The notes: generated by a model not told the origin, from the letters alone. Positions 1-9,055 are shown, numbered from the stretch's first letter. The stretch is 64,000 bases of DNA from Sphingobacterium multivorum (GCF_900457465.1 NZ_UAUU01000002.1:496001-560000); one strand, 5' to 3'. Made by a program: numbers and translations.

Positions 1-510
1 TTGAAATGGCAAGACTGTAGGATCGTAGTTTGGATAACGTGCCCGGACAAGATGCTTATCATTTGCATATAGACTTTGGAAGTTTACTCCACTTGGGACC
101 TTAGCCTCCCAAATACCATGATCGCCCTGTTTCCATTTGAGGTTAAGCGATTTGGCACCACTCAGCGTAACTTGTGCTCCTTCCTCAGCTTTGATCCGCA
201 AGGGTTGTCTTCTTGTGCCCGATACCCCGGCAGACAATTCAATCGGTTTATCCAGCTGGTAGGTGCCCGCCATAAAGATGATTTCGATGTCTGGTGTATT
301 TTTTCCTTGTTTCTGTTTTTCTACCGATCGCAGTGCGGCTTCAGCTGTGGCATAGGGACTGCCCATGGTTCCTTGGTTTCTATCACTTCCTTTTGTACTG
401 ATGTAAATACGTTTTACCGAGCCAGACTGTTGCCCATGCACGCTAAGTGAAGCGACACCGGTAAGGCCAATAAATAATAATTTTGGAAATAACATACAAG
501 ATATCTTCAT
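1..510 (-). CDS. Right-handed parallel beta-helix protein, N-terminal part (truncated by window edge)
   Basis: Only the first 170 residues are inside the window. The reading frame starts at the ATG at 510 and is open to base 1. The protein begins with a hydrophobic secretion signal (about residues 1-24, ending near HGQQ). It continues with YISTKGSD and GSPYATAEAAL, the usual entry into secreted pectate-lyase-like beta-helix proteins, where a 'GSD..nGT..SPy.tl..A' motif precedes the first coils. RARYPNYDP near residue 160 is also typical of this group, which includes several carbohydrate-active families. It lies 97 bp downstream of a GH29 fucosidase on the same strand, which suggests a shared role in glycan breakdown. 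The exact enzymatic class cannot be told from the visible part. Confidence 0.72.
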   Translation of the reverse strand, partial: MKISCMLFPKLLFIGLTGVASLSVHGQQSGSVKRIYISTKGSDRNQGTMGSPYATAEAALRSVEKQKQGKNTPDIEIIFMAGTYQLDKPIELSAGVSGTRRQPLRIKAEEGAQVTLSGAKSLNLKWKQGDHGIWEAKVPSGVNFQSLYANDKHLVRARYPNYDPTVLPFQ

Positions 511-607
511 AATTTTAATCGTTCATATAATATTAGCTGGATTATATCAACTATAAACCAGCTATATAGTAAGGTCTATAAGTCAATAAACAGCAAATTC
601 GCTCAGA

Positions 608-1654
608 TTAGTTCTTTTTTCGCTCTGCTGTTGCTTTCAACAAAATTTCTTTACTGGCAGCCGGCACATTTCCGTTAGCATCAGGTCCAATATTGAGCAG
701 CAAATTCCCGCCTTTTTCATTTATCTCGCGCAGCTTAGTATTTACTTCTGTAGGAGATTTCCAATTATTATCTGATTTTTTATATCCCCAAGAATTATTC
801 AAGGTATAACAGGCTTCCCAATCGTAATCCAGTAACGTTCCAGGATGTTCTTGTTCAGGCGTTCCAAAATCACGCTTAAATTGATCCCGCTTTGCTACGC
901 GGTTATTAATGATTAGAGTGGGTTTTAATTTGCGTAGATATTGATAAAGATCTTCTCCCGCGGCCATATCCCACCAATTCACCCAGTCCCCATCAAACCA
1001 CAGGATGTCAGTATCATACTTAACAACCAATTCTTTCAATTGATTTTTCATGTATTGAATATAAGCGGCTTTCTGTTCCGGCTTAATGAGAATCTGGCCC
1101 CAGTCGCCTTTACCATTGGGATCAACATATTGCGAATCGTGATGCCAGTCGATAATACTGTAGTAGGTACCAAATCTAATCCCAGCTTTCTTACAAGCTA
1201 TGGACAACTCCCGCACGAGATCTCTTCCTTTCATTGGCGTCGAAGCGATATCATAATCTGTATAGGGGGAATCCCACAGACAAAACCCCTCATGATGTTT
1301 GGTCGTCAGGACGATATATTTCATTCCAGCATCCTTAGCCAATTGAACAATACGATCCGCATTGAAGTCCTTAGGATTCCAGGTGTTGATCAGTTCCGAA
1401 TATGCTGCCTTCGGAATATTCATTTCCGATTGTATCCATTCGGCATATCCCTTGGTTGAATCCCCATTATACATCCCTCCAAGTTGACTATAAAGCCCAA
1501 AATGAATAAACATTCCGTACTTTGCTTCCCTAAACCAATGCATCCGTTCATCAAAATCCTTTTTGGATTCCAGCCAATAATTAACTTGGGCTTTTCCCAT
1601 GTTCATAAACAACATGGCTAGTAGAGAAAGAATACAATGCGTTGCTTTTATCAT
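608..1654 (-). CDS. Alpha-L-fucosidase, GH29 family
   Basis: Secreted or periplasmic glycoside hydrolase that removes terminal alpha-L-fucose by a retaining mechanism. Residues 1-22 form a signal peptide. The catalytic TIM barrel follows: KYGMFIHFG (about 46-53), TTKHHEGFCLWDS (117-129), a histidine pair at 171-172, and LWFDGDW, in which Asp221 is the expected GH29 nucleophile. The end carries the NLLLNIGP motif of the family. At 348 residues it holds only the catalytic domain; many GH29 enzymes are 450-550 residues with a C-terminal beta-sandwich. It is followed 97 bp downstream on the same strand by a beta-helix protein, probably co-transcribed. Family assignment is secure; the natural substrate is not known. 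Confidence 0.9.
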   Translation of the reverse strand: MIKATHCILSLLAMLFMNMGKAQVNYWLESKKDFDERMHWFREAKYGMFIHFGLYSQLGGMYNGDSTKGYAEWIQSEMNIPKAAYSELINTWNPKDFNADRIVQLAKDAGMKYIVLTTKHHEGFCLWDSPYTDYDIASTPMKGRDLVRELSIACKKAGIRFGTYYSIIDWHHDSQYVDPNGKGDWGQILIKPEQKAAYIQYMKNQLKELVVKYDTDILWFDGDWVNWWDMAAGEDLYQYLRKLKPTLIINNRVAKRDQFKRDFGTPEQEHPGTLLDYDWEACYTLNNSWGYKKSDNNWKSPTEVNTKLREINEKGGNLLLNIGPDANGNVPAASKEILLKATAERKKN

Positions 1655-1973
1655 ATTTATTTTAATTGGTTAATCCAACAAGCTCAAGCAGCTGTCAAAT
1701 CTTCTGTTGGTGCCACACATACATTCTGCAAAATGCTAAACCATTCTGCTATTGCAAAATAAATATAAAAAATATGGAGAATACTTTTTATTTATTTCAA
1801 ATAAGTTACGCGTAATGGACAGGTCTATACCAGTCACAATTTTATAAGAAATAAATACTTTCAAAGCGGCTTATCAAACAAGCTATCTACTATAAAATTT
1901 AATGTAAATTCATTCCAAAAAGGATTTATATTTAGTAAATATTTCATTTAACACCATACTATAGATTAAAATT
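1655..1973. other. Divergent intergenic region
   Basis: 319 bp of AT-rich DNA between the GH29 gene (minus) and the DinB gene (plus). It must carry the promoters for both. I see only weak matches to the Bacteroidota -7 element and no repeat, hairpin or small gene that I would defend. Confidence 0.5.
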
Positions 1974-2471
1974 ATGAGTTTAAAAACCTTAATCACAAAA
2001 AGTGCTGAATATAACAACTGGGTCGTTAATAAATACATCAATTGGTTGGCTGATAAATCAGATGACCAACTTAACCAAGAGGTACCTTCAAGTTTCCCGA
2101 CCATTTTGAAGACCTTAAACCACATCTTGCAGACACAGGAATATTGGTGGAGCCACATTACGGAAAGCAATGATTTTGATTTTGAGAAAAAGCGAGCCAC
2201 AAAAGAAGAAATATTTGAAGCACTACAAAGAAGTTCAGCTCAACTCGTGGATTACATACACAAACTAACCGAGCTGGATCTTGAAAAAAATATCAAAGTG
2301 GAATCACCATGGTTTCAATGCGACTTCACGAAGTATGAATACATACAACAGCTTATCCTCCACGGAACATATCACAGGGGACAGATTGTTACAATGGGCC
2401 GAGCTATTGGAATAACGGATACTCCAATGACAGACTTTAATTATTGGAATATTTATAAAGATCAACAATAG
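1974..2471 (+). CDS. DinB-family protein
   Basis: A 165-residue four-helix-bundle protein of the DinB/YfiT-like superfamily, whose members bind a divalent metal through three histidines. The candidate ligands are visible: His50 in LKTLNHILQ, and His130 and His134 in HGTYHRGQI. The length is normal for the family. Characterised relatives include thiol transferases and stress-induced proteins, but most bacterial copies, including this one, have no proven reaction. The following AlkD-like gene starts 16 bp downstream in the same direction, so the two probably share a transcript. The pairing with a DNA-repair-like protein is suggestive but not diagnostic. Confidence 0.85.
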   Translation: MSLKTLITKSAEYNNWVVNKYINWLADKSDDQLNQEVPSSFPTILKTLNHILQTQEYWWSHITESNDFDFEKKRATKEEIFEALQRSSAQLVDYIHKLTELDLEKNIKVESPWFQCDFTKYEYIQQLILHGTYHRGQIVTMGRAIGITDTPMTDFNYWNIYKDQQ

Positions 2472-2487
2472 GGATTTGAACACTGCC

Positions 2488-3243
2488 ATGGACAAAATTA
2501 CCAGTAAAGTACAGATCCGAGAAATTGTCGCAGCGGCGAAACAGCAAGGACAGCAATCCGGTATAGAATCCTTTATGTTAAGCTTACAAGCGTGTTTACT
2601 GAAAAAGAAAGTTCGTTTTCCCCTTCTGGAGTTTGCGGCCAGGGAAATTATGCTATTCCTACCTGAAACCGAGCAGTTACACTTAACAGATCGTCTCATT
2701 GCCACAACAGAAATGGGAAGTTATGTTTTAACGGGAATAATTCTCCAGCAACGTCTCCCGGAACACTTCGAACAATCCATCCATAGAGCCTGTACCTATA
2801 TAACCATAGGTAATCAATGGTACGTCTGTGATATCATCGGCGAACGCGTACTTGGTCATGCGCTGTTGACTTTGCCTAAAAAAGCAATACCTCTATTAGA
2901 AGAATTAGCTCATCATTCTGACAAATGGATTGTCCGAACAATTGGTGTAGCTACACATTATGCCGTAAAAAAAGGCCTATCAGCCACATACGTAAACATT
3001 TTATTGAAGCTACTGATTTCATTGTCAAACACAACAGATTTTCATGTAAAAAAGGGAATTGGCTGGGGAGCCAAAACAATAGCAAAATTCCATCCCGATC
3101 TTGTTGCTTGCTACAGTAAAGCAATTGAATCGCCAGAAACCAAACAATGGTTTCGGACAAAAATTACGATTGGTCTCAATCGCCACAACTTGAGAACTAA
3201 ACAGAATCGGCAGGAGGATACGACGATTCATCTTAACCAATGA
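2488..3243 (+). CDS. AlkD-like DNA alkylation repair (HEAT-repeat) protein
   Basis: An all-helical protein resembling the AlkC/AlkD family of HEAT-repeat DNA glycosylases that excise alkylated bases. The supporting pattern is in the second half: a QWYVCDIIGE segment, then DKWIVRTIGVATHY, then FHVKKGIGWGAKTIAKFHP. These match the family order of an 'nWd.vD' segment, a 'W.rR.a' helix and a 'd.yVrKaigW.Lr' helix. Some residues that bind DNA in AlkD are replaced (for example W.R is WIVRT), so activity is uncertain. I chose the ATG at 2488; a TTG at 2476 would add four residues. It is probably co-transcribed with the DinB gene just upstream. Confidence 0.7.
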   Translation: MDKITSKVQIREIVAAAKQQGQQSGIESFMLSLQACLLKKKVRFPLLEFAAREIMLFLPETEQLHLTDRLIATTEMGSYVLTGIILQQRLPEHFEQSIHRACTYITIGNQWYVCDIIGERVLGHALLTLPKKAIPLLEELAHHSDKWIVRTIGVATHYAVKKGLSATYVNILLKLLISLSNTTDFHVKKGIGWGAKTIAKFHPDLVACYSKAIESPETKQWFRTKITIGLNRHNLRTKQNRQEDTTIHLNQ

Positions 3244-3300
3244 AATGAATGCGTGATTTTCTTTGCGATAATTATACATCAGGAAAGAACTATACAGCAG

Positions 3301-3334
3301 GAAAGGCGAAGTGTACAATTAAACCTCGCCTTTC
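3301..3334. terminator. Hairpin between convergent genes
   Basis: GAAAGGCGA (3301-3309) pairs with TCGCCTTTC (3326-3334) across a 16-nt loop, between the convergent AlkD-like and CoA-transferase genes. There is no strong T-tract, so it is a weak terminator candidate. Confidence 0.45.
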
Positions 3335-3343
3335 TATAAACCT

Positions 3344-4867
3344 TTAGTCCATATGTAACCGCGCCCTCAGTTGTTGGTCTTTTTTCATTGTTCCTTTTTC
3401 ACGGAGGTTGATATGCCAGCTAAAAGCCTCTTCTAACAAATGTGGTGTATGCCCCCCTCTCTCACAAGCGCGGTTATAATAATCTAATAGCTGCTCTTTG
3501 TAATCGGGATGTACACAGTTCGCTATAATTACTTTCGCTCGCTCACGAGGCGCTAAACCACGTAAATCTGCCAAGCCATAATCTGTTACCAAAATATCGA
3601 CATCATGTTCGGTATGATCCACATGGGAAACCATAGGAACAATATGAGAAATTGCATCTCCTTTAGAGGCCGCCTGTGTGACAAAGATGCTCAAATAAGC
3701 ATTGCGTGCAAAGTCACCCGACCCGCCGATACCGTTCATGATATTTGTTCCTGAAGTATGGGTAGAATTTACGTTTCCATAAATATCAAACTCTATGGCT
3801 GTATTAATTGCTATAATCCCCAAACGTTTGATCAGTCCAGGTGTATTGGAAATATTCTGTGGGCGCAATACAATTTTATCACGGTATCGATCCAAATGAT
3901 CGAACACTCTTGAATAACACTCTTCGGAAACAGTAATTGAAGAAGCAGAAGCAAAATCCAGTTTTCCGGCATCGATAAGGTCAAAGGTGCTATCTTGCAA
4001 CACTTCAGAAAACATCGTTAGATTACGGAACTTACTATGTATAAATCCCGTCAGAACAGCGTTAGCTACTTTTCCAATACCCGCTTGAAGTGGCATCAAG
4101 CTTTCTGACAAATGGCCTAGCGCTACCTCATTTTCGAAAAACTGCAAAATATGCTTCGCTATCGCTGTTGTTTTGGTATCCGGTTCAGCAATATCGGCAG
4201 GGCTATCAAGATCATTCGTAAACACAATTCCCACCACCTTGCTCGCGTCCAAAGGAATAGTTTTACGTCCAATTTTATTTTCTGGAGCTACGATTGGAAT
4301 AACATTACGCCGAGGGTAATCTTCGGCTTGGTAAATATCATGTATTCCTTTAATAGTCACCGGTATCGCAGTATTGACTTCCAAAATAACCTGCTTAGCC
4401 AATGCAGCAAAAGTTGCCGAATTTCCCACAGAAGTCGTTGGAACAATACTTCCATCCGATTCTATTGCTGCTACTTCCAAAACAGCAATATCCACCTGAG
4501 GCAAATTCTTATTGTGCAGCAATTCGGCCGTTTCGCTTAGATGCTGATCAATAAACAACACATCTCCAGCATTAATTTTATGACGTAAAATACGATCCAC
4601 CTGAAAGGGCATCCGCTTGGATAATGCTCCCGCTTCCGCCAATTTACCGTCCGTTCCGTGTCCCAACGAAGCCCCAGTAATCAAGGTTATTTTCAATGGA
4701 TCCACTTTTGCACGTTCAGCCAAGGCAGGTAACACCACCTTACTGTCTCCAGCCTTGGTAAAACCACTCGACCCAACGACCATTCCGTTTTGAAATAGTT
4801 TAGCAGCTTCTTCTGCTGTAATCACTTTATCATGTAAGCTTTGAACTTTTATTCTTTCGTAAGCCAT
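3344..4867 (-). CDS. Acetyl-CoA hydrolase / succinate CoA-transferase family protein
   Basis: A 507-residue class I CoA-transferase of the acetyl-CoA hydrolase/transferase family (Cat1, AarC and ScpC type). It moves CoA between acetyl-CoA and a carboxylate such as succinate, or hydrolyses acyl-CoA. Seen in the sequence: VGSSGFTKAGDSK near residue 32, QAGIGKVANA (261-270), and LTMFSEVLQDS, in which Glu288 is the expected catalytic glutamate that forms the acyl-CoA intermediate. NGIGGSGDFARNAY (378-391) is the glycine-rich CoA-binding loop. The length matches the family. sucD lies 3.3 kb away on the other strand, so both enzymes could touch the succinyl-CoA pool, but they are not in one operon. 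Substrate choice cannot be read from sequence. Confidence 0.9.
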   Translation of the reverse strand: MAYERIKVQSLHDKVITAEEAAKLFQNGMVVGSSGFTKAGDSKVVLPALAERAKVDPLKITLITGASLGHGTDGKLAEAGALSKRMPFQVDRILRHKINAGDVLFIDQHLSETAELLHNKNLPQVDIAVLEVAAIESDGSIVPTTSVGNSATFAALAKQVILEVNTAIPVTIKGIHDIYQAEDYPRRNVIPIVAPENKIGRKTIPLDASKVVGIVFTNDLDSPADIAEPDTKTTAIAKHILQFFENEVALGHLSESLMPLQAGIGKVANAVLTGFIHSKFRNLTMFSEVLQDSTFDLIDAGKLDFASASSITVSEECYSRVFDHLDRYRDKIVLRPQNISNTPGLIKRLGIIAINTAIEFDIYGNVNSTHTSGTNIMNGIGGSGDFARNAYLSIFVTQAASKGDAISHIVPMVSHVDHTEHDVDILVTDYGLADLRGLAPRERAKVIIANCVHPDYKEQLLDYYNRACERGGHTPHLLEEAFSWHINLREKGTMKKDQQLRARLHMD

Positions 4868-5020
4868 ATTTTTATAGTTTGATTTTATTCCATTATTGTA
4901 AACTTAAGAAATTGAAATCTATATATTTCCCTTCGCTGAAAGTTCTTTGTTATAATTTGCAACCTCTTAACCAAACAATTTTAGTACTTTTTTCAACTGC
5001 ATATTTATTATCATTTGACA

Positions 5021-5053
5021 CAAAATTATCCAAAGGCGACTAAAAATACGCAA
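5021..5053 (-). promoter_or_regulatory. Promoter candidate for the CoA-transferase gene
   Basis: On the minus strand TAATTTTG (5028-5021) matches the Bacteroidota -7 element TAnnTTTG, with TTG at 5053-5051 and a 22-nt spacer, slightly long. It would give a leader of about 150 nt. Confidence 0.45.
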
Positions 5054-5101
5054 CTAACTACAAATCAAAAATATACAACAAATCATAATAAAAAAATAGT
5101 T

Positions 5102-5133
5102 TATATCACACGCATATATAATATATATCACAC
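5102..5133 (+). promoter_or_regulatory. Two direct repeats TATATCACAC, 22 bp apart
   Basis: TATATCACAC occurs at 5102-5111 and again at 5124-5133, a centre-to-centre distance of two helical turns. AraC-family proteins commonly bind two direct half-sites spaced about 21 bp, and an AraC-family gene begins 166 bp downstream, so this is a reasonable operator candidate. Binding is inferred only. Confidence 0.4.
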
Positions 5134-5269
5134 TGAAAACAAACAACTTACAACAATAAAAATAAAACCAAAGTAAGTAAAGACTAACTCGCTAGTCGAT
5201 TAATCGCCATTTTAACGTAAGCATACACTCACTTTCAAGAAGTAAAGGCGGGGTCTAGTAAAAAAGTCT

Positions 5270-5277
5270 TACCTTTG
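5270..5277 (+). promoter_or_regulatory. -7 promoter element of the AraC-family gene
   Basis: TACCTTTG matches TAnnTTTG exactly and lies 22 nt before the ATG. No TTG -33 element is seen at the right distance, which fits a promoter that needs an activator. Confidence 0.5.
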
Positions 5278-5299
5278 TGACATCGTATTATAGGTTAAA

Positions 5300-6133
5300 A
5301 TGAATACACAAGATATAAGTACAGATGCCAAATATGTCAACCGTTATTATATGACGGAAGTAGACTCATTTGAAGATAGCATTTACTGTCACCACGCTAT
5401 TATAGCAGAGAACCATATTTCCGAACATTGCCATGATAAGGATCAATTTCTATATACAGAAGGCGGTGTCGTATTTGTTAAAACAGAGGAAAAATCGTAT
5501 TTTCTACCTGCCCGTCATTATTTGTGGATTCCTGCTGGCATAAAACATAGTATTCATCCAAGTACCCCTGAGGTCGTTATGCGTAATTTATATTTTCCCA
5601 AAGCCGCTAATGACGCCCCCTTCTACAGTAAAATGGGGATTTATCCAGTAAATGATCTTTTGATAGAGCTGATTATGTTTACCAACCGCTGGAATGGCAA
5701 TATCTTTCCGGTCGAAGAACCTAAATATAGTATCGCTACAGCATTCAAGCTTATCCTGCCGGAACTATCGCTGCATGAGCTTCCATTAGCCTTACCCTAT
5801 CCTAGTCATCAGAAATTAAAGGATATTGTAACTTACCTCGAAGAAAATATAGAGGAAAATGTCAGCTTTAAAAAACTTGCCGGATTATTTAACATTAGTG
5901 AACGCACATTGGCTAGACTATTTCAAAAGGAATTAAATATGTCTTTTATCCAATACTACACGATCCTCAGAATGCTGACCGCTCTTAAGCTCCTTTTGGA
6001 CGAAAAACTAAGCGTAAATGAAGTTGCGCTCAAAGTTGGATACAATAGCCTTCCCACATTTAGTAACACATTCAATAAGGTCGTCGGCATCCGTCCAAGC
6101 GAATATGTGAAACAAAAAGAATTGCTTATTTAA
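5300..6133 (+). CDS. AraC-family transcriptional regulator with cupin sensor domain
   Basis: A 277-residue regulator. Residues about 20-110 form a cupin-like sensor domain with HISEHCHDKDQF and a LWIPAGIKHSI strand, the usual double-histidine pattern of these domains. Residues about 175-275 form the double helix-turn-helix of the AraC family: VSFKKLAGLFNISERTLARLF in the first unit and SVNEVALKVGYNSLPTFSNTF in the second, followed by GIRPSEYVK. It probably binds a small molecule and controls nearby genes: the DUF1080 gene 39 bp downstream on the same strand and perhaps the divergent CoA-transferase gene. The target is not shown by the sequence. Confidence 0.9.
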   Translation: MNTQDISTDAKYVNRYYMTEVDSFEDSIYCHHAIIAENHISEHCHDKDQFLYTEGGVVFVKTEEKSYFLPARHYLWIPAGIKHSIHPSTPEVVMRNLYFPKAANDAPFYSKMGIYPVNDLLIELIMFTNRWNGNIFPVEEPKYSIATAFKLILPELSLHELPLALPYPSHQKLKDIVTYLEENIEENVSFKKLAGLFNISERTLARLFQKELNMSFIQYYTILRMLTALKLLLDEKLSVNEVALKVGYNSLPTFSNTFNKVVGIRPSEYVKQKELLI

Positions 6134-6172
6134 AAATGTTTGCCTAATTTAGGTCAATAAACCTAATTCAGG

Positions 6173-7024
6173 ATGAAATTCAAACATATCATTTACAGTG
6201 CTGGAATCCTATTGCTTAGCACTTCTTTATTTGCCAAATCTCAAGATAAGAAACCCAAACCCATTCAGTTATTTAATGGGAAAGACTTGAAGAACTGGAC
6301 TCCAAAAATCAGAAACCACAAAGTTGGCGATAATTATAAAAATACATTTCGTGTAGAAGACGGTTTACTCAAGGTAAGATATGATGGTTATGATAATTTC
6401 AATTTTCAGTATGGCCATCTGTTCTACAATAAAGAGTTCTCAGCGTATTTGTTGCGCGTAACTTACAGATTTGTCGGTGAACAGGTAAATGGTGGAGAAG
6501 GTTGGGCTTGGCGTAATAGCGGAGCCATGCTACATGGACAGGATCCTAATACCATGGGTGTGGATCAAGACTTTCCAATATCTATCGAAGGGCAACTGCT
6601 GGGTGGAAATGGCAAGGACGAACGGACCACAAGTAATCTTTGTACACCAGGCACAAACGTTGTGATCGACAATAAGCTATTCACACCACATTGCATCAGC
6701 TCAACATCAAAAACCTATGCTGGAGATCAATGGGTAACTGCTGATTTCTTGGTGTTGGGAGACTCTCTTGTGCAACATATCCTTGAAAACAAGGTCGTAT
6801 TACAGTATACTAAACCCCAAATTGGTGGCGGCAATGTAAGTGGTTTCGATCCCAAAGTGAAGAAAGATGGACAGCTTTTACACAAGGGTACTATTTCACT
6901 TCAGAGTGAGAGCCATCCCATTGATTTCAAAAAAGTGGAACTTTACGATTTAGAACCTTACATGAAAGATCCCAACAAATTGAAAAAGATCATCGCAGAG
7001 CTACTTCCAAATTTACAGCAATAA
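6173..7024 (+). CDS. Secreted DUF1080 (3-keto-disaccharide hydrolase-like) protein
   Basis: A 283-residue exported protein. Residues 1-22 are a signal peptide ending near LFAKSQD. The rest is one DUF1080 domain, a concanavalin-like beta-sandwich whose characterised members hydrolyse 3-keto-glycosides and which is common in Bacteroidota. Diagnostic stretches are IQLFNGKDLKNW near residue 31, the tryptophan- and glycine-rich NGGEGWAWRNSGAMLHG (about 103-119), PISIEGQLLGG, and GTISLQSESHPIDFKKVEL near the end. It follows the AraC regulator by 39 bp and is closed by a strong hairpin terminator, so the two genes may form a unit. Enzymatic activity is inferred from family only. Confidence 0.87.
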   Translation: MKFKHIIYSAGILLLSTSLFAKSQDKKPKPIQLFNGKDLKNWTPKIRNHKVGDNYKNTFRVEDGLLKVRYDGYDNFNFQYGHLFYNKEFSAYLLRVTYRFVGEQVNGGEGWAWRNSGAMLHGQDPNTMGVDQDFPISIEGQLLGGNGKDERTTSNLCTPGTNVVIDNKLFTPHCISSTSKTYAGDQWVTADFLVLGDSLVQHILENKVVLQYTKPQIGGGNVSGFDPKVKKDGQLLHKGTISLQSESHPIDFKKVELYDLEPYMKDPNKLKKIIAELLPNLQQ

Positions 7025-7051
7025 ATACACTGCAAATTTCAGTTTTAAAAT

Positions 7052-7080
7052 AAAAAAGCATCGGTATTCGATGCTTTTTT
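7052..7080. terminator. Bidirectional intrinsic terminator
   Basis: AAAAAAGCATCG (7052-7063) pairs with CGATGCTTTTTT (7069-7080) around a 5-nt loop. A-tract and T-tract flank the stem, so it can serve both the DUF1080 gene (plus) and rpsT (minus). Confidence 0.88.
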
Positions 7081-7173
7081 ATTTACTATTCGCTTGGAAA
7101 GAGAAATCCAAAGTATATAACATAAAGAAAAGGGATACAGCGAACTGCACCCCTCTATATCTATACGAAAAGC

Positions 7174-7428
7174 TTACGCTAAACCGTTAACAAATTTTGT
7201 TAACTTCGATTTGTTGTTAGAAGCTTTTTTCTTGTGGATCACATTTTTCTTTGCCAAACGATCAAGCATAGAAATTACGCGTGGTAACAATGTTTTTGCT
7301 TCTTCTGCAGAAGTAGTATGACGTAATTTTTTGATTGCGTTACGTGTAGTTTTTGCTTGGTAACGGTTTCTTAAACGTTTAGTAGCGTTTGCTCTAATTC
7401 TTTTGATCGCTGATTTATGATTTGCCAT
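7174..7428 (-). CDS. rpsT: 30S ribosomal protein S20
   Basis: An 84-residue, highly basic small-subunit protein that binds the 5' region of 16S rRNA during assembly. It opens with [21 protein letters not shown], the signature start of S20, and is rich in Lys, Arg and Ala throughout. Length is normal. It stands alone on the minus strand with its own promoter (7475-7504) and a shared terminator downstream. Confidence 0.97.
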   Translation of the reverse strand: MANHKSAIKRIRANATKRLRNRYQAKTTRNAIKKLRHTTSAEEAKTLLPRVISMLDRLAKKNVIHKKKASNNKSKLTKFVNGLA

Positions 7429-7474
7429 TTTTTTTAGCTAATTTTTATTCAATTTTTTCTTGTAATTCGGACTG

Positions 7475-7504
7475 CAAAAATAACACCTTATTTTCAATAT
7501 TCAA
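7475..7504 (-). promoter_or_regulatory. Promoter of rpsT
   Basis: On the minus strand TTG (7504-7502), a 19-nt spacer and TATTTTTG (7482-7475) match the Bacteroidota consensus TTG/TAnnTTTG. Transcription would start about 40 nt before the rpsT ATG. Confidence 0.65.
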
Positions 7505-7541
7505 AATCTATTTTATTTTTTAGGTTTAGTATATTTGCGAC

Positions 7542-8123
7542 ATGCAAAAATTATCGATGGATGAACTTCAACGTACAGACGTTGAATCGTTTAAAAAACA
7601 AGAAAAAACTCCTATCACAATCGTTATGGACAATGTACGGAGCATGCATAATGTGGGCTCGGCCTTCCGTACTGCAGACGGATTTGCTATTGAAAAAATA
7701 TACCTGTGTGGCATTACCGGCACACCTCCTCATCGTGAAATCGAAAAGACTGCCCTCGGGGCAACCCAATCGGTCGCTTGGGAATACCACAGAGATACCT
7801 CAGCTGTTGTAGATCAGCTTCGGACAGAAGGCTATGTCATTATTGCCATCGAGCAAGCAGATGATAGTGTTATGTTACATCAGTTTGAACCAGAAAATGA
7901 CAAAAAGTATGCGCTGATTTTTGGAAATGAGGTTAATGGAGTAGATGAGGATGTCATGGAAAAAATTGATACCTGCATCGAAATCCCCCAATACGGGACC
8001 AAACATTCCTTAAATGTATCTGTCGCAATTGGCATTATTCTTTGGGATTTTATCCAAAACGCAATTTCAATTAAAAATTTATCAATAAAGGTCACATTCC
8101 TATTCACATTGCTTCCATTTTAG
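7542..8123 (+). CDS. SpoU/TrmH-family RNA 2'-O-methyltransferase
   Basis: A 193-residue SPOUT-fold enzyme that transfers a methyl group from S-adenosylmethionine to a ribose 2'-OH in tRNA or rRNA. All three motifs of the family are visible: motif 1 [17 protein letters not shown] (31-47), with the conserved Asn and Arg; motif 2 IFGNEVNGV (126-134); and motif 3 [20 protein letters not shown] (147-166), which forms the knot that holds AdoMet. There is no extra N-terminal RNA-binding domain, as in TrmH/TrmL-size proteins. The last 20 residues are unusually hydrophobic and do not look conserved. The RNA target is unknown. Confidence 0.88.
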   Translation: MQKLSMDELQRTDVESFKKQEKTPITIVMDNVRSMHNVGSAFRTADGFAIEKIYLCGITGTPPHREIEKTALGATQSVAWEYHRDTSAVVDQLRTEGYVIIAIEQADDSVMLHQFEPENDKKYALIFGNEVNGVDEDVMEKIDTCIEIPQYGTKHSLNVSVAIGIILWDFIQNAISIKNLSIKVTFLFTLLPF

Positions 8124-8135
8124 AAAGCAAAATAG

Positions 8136-8143
8136 TAGATTTG
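8136..8143 (+). promoter_or_regulatory. -7 promoter element for sucD
   Basis: TAGATTTG matches TAnnTTTG and lies 21 nt before the sucD ATG at 8165. A TTG sits 24 nt upstream, which is longer than usual spacing, so the -33 element is uncertain. Confidence 0.45.
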
Positions 8144-8164
8144 TGTGCAAAATTTAAAGAAGAA

Positions 8165-9037
8165 ATGAGTGTATTAGTTAATAAAGATTCAAAAGTAATC
8201 GTTCAAGGTTTCACTGGAAACGAAGGTACTTACCATGCTACTCAAATGATTGAGTACGGAACAAATGTAGTTGGTGGTGTTACTCCTGGTAAAGGTGGTC
8301 AACAACACTTAGACCGTCCTGTATTCAATACTGTGCAAGATGCAGTAGACGCTACAGGAGCTAATGTTTCTATTATTTTTGTACCTCCAGCATTTGCTGC
8401 AGATGCGATCATGGAAGCTGCCGCTGCTGGTATCGAAGTGATTGTTTGTATTACAGAAGGTATACCAACAAAAGATATGATCCAAGTAAAATCTTACTTG
8501 AGCGACAAAAACTCTCGTTTGATCGGTCCTAACTGCCCAGGTATTATCACTGCAGGAGAAGCTAAAATCGGTATCATGCCAGGATTTATCTTCAAAAAAG
8601 GTAATGTGGGTGTTGTTTCTAAATCAGGAACTTTAACTTACGAAGCCGTAGATCAAACTGTAAAAGCAGGATTAGGTATCACAACAGCAATCGGAATTGG
8701 TGGTGACCCTATCATTGGTACGACAACGAAAGAAGCTGTTGAATTATTAATGAACGACCCTGAAACTGAAGCGATCATCATGATTGGTGAAATCGGCGGT
8801 GGAATGGAAGCTGAAGCTGCTCGTTGGATCAAAGAACACGGTACTAAGCCTGTTGTTGGATTTATCGCAGGTCAAACAGCGCCTCCAGGACGTCGTATGG
8901 GACACGCTGGTGCAATTGTAGGTGGTGCAGATGACACTGCTGCAGCAAAAATGAAAATTATGCGTGAGTGTGGTATTCGTGTTGTTGAGTCTCCGGCTGA
9001 AATTGGAAAAGCAATCGCAGAAGAATTGGCTAAATAA
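8165..9037 (+). CDS. sucD: Succinyl-CoA synthetase (succinate-CoA ligase) alpha subunit
   Basis: The 290-residue alpha subunit of the TCA-cycle enzyme that interconverts succinyl-CoA and succinate with substrate-level phosphorylation. Visible features are the N-terminal CoA-binding Rossmann domain with [16 protein letters not shown], the SGTLTYE segment near 154-160, [12 protein letters not shown] (208-219), and [12 protein letters not shown], where His247 is the phosphorylated catalytic histidine. I use the ATG at 8165, giving [11 protein letters not shown]; an in-frame TTG at 8141 would add eight unconserved residues. The beta subunit gene sucC is not in the window. A -7 element lies just upstream and a strong terminator just downstream, so it is a single-gene unit. 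Confidence 0.97.
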   Translation: MSVLVNKDSKVIVQGFTGNEGTYHATQMIEYGTNVVGGVTPGKGGQQHLDRPVFNTVQDAVDATGANVSIIFVPPAFAADAIMEAAAAGIEVIVCITEGIPTKDMIQVKSYLSDKNSRLIGPNCPGIITAGEAKIGIMPGFIFKKGNVGVVSKSGTLTYEAVDQTVKAGLGITTAIGIGGDPIIGTTTKEAVELLMNDPETEAIIMIGEIGGGMEAEAARWIKEHGTKPVVGFIAGQTAPPGRRMGHAGAIVGGADDTAAAKMKIMRECGIRVVESPAEIGKAIAEELAK

Positions 9038-9055
9038 TTAGACCATCGAACATAT

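Larger units (their letters stand above)
4868..5299. other. Divergent intergenic region, CoA-transferase / AraC regulator
   Basis: 432 bp, very AT-rich. It contains a promoter candidate for the CoA-transferase gene (5021-5053, minus), a -7 element for the AraC gene (5270-5277, plus), a pair of direct repeats (5102-5111 and 5124-5133) and a 10-bp palindrome CGATTAATCG (5197-5206). No gene is seen. Confidence 0.6.

Noticed and set aside
76..450. A 124-codon open frame on the plus strand
   Set aside because: It lies antisense to the secreted beta-helix protein, whose minus-strand frame has a signal peptide and family motifs; the plus-strand product looks like nothing.
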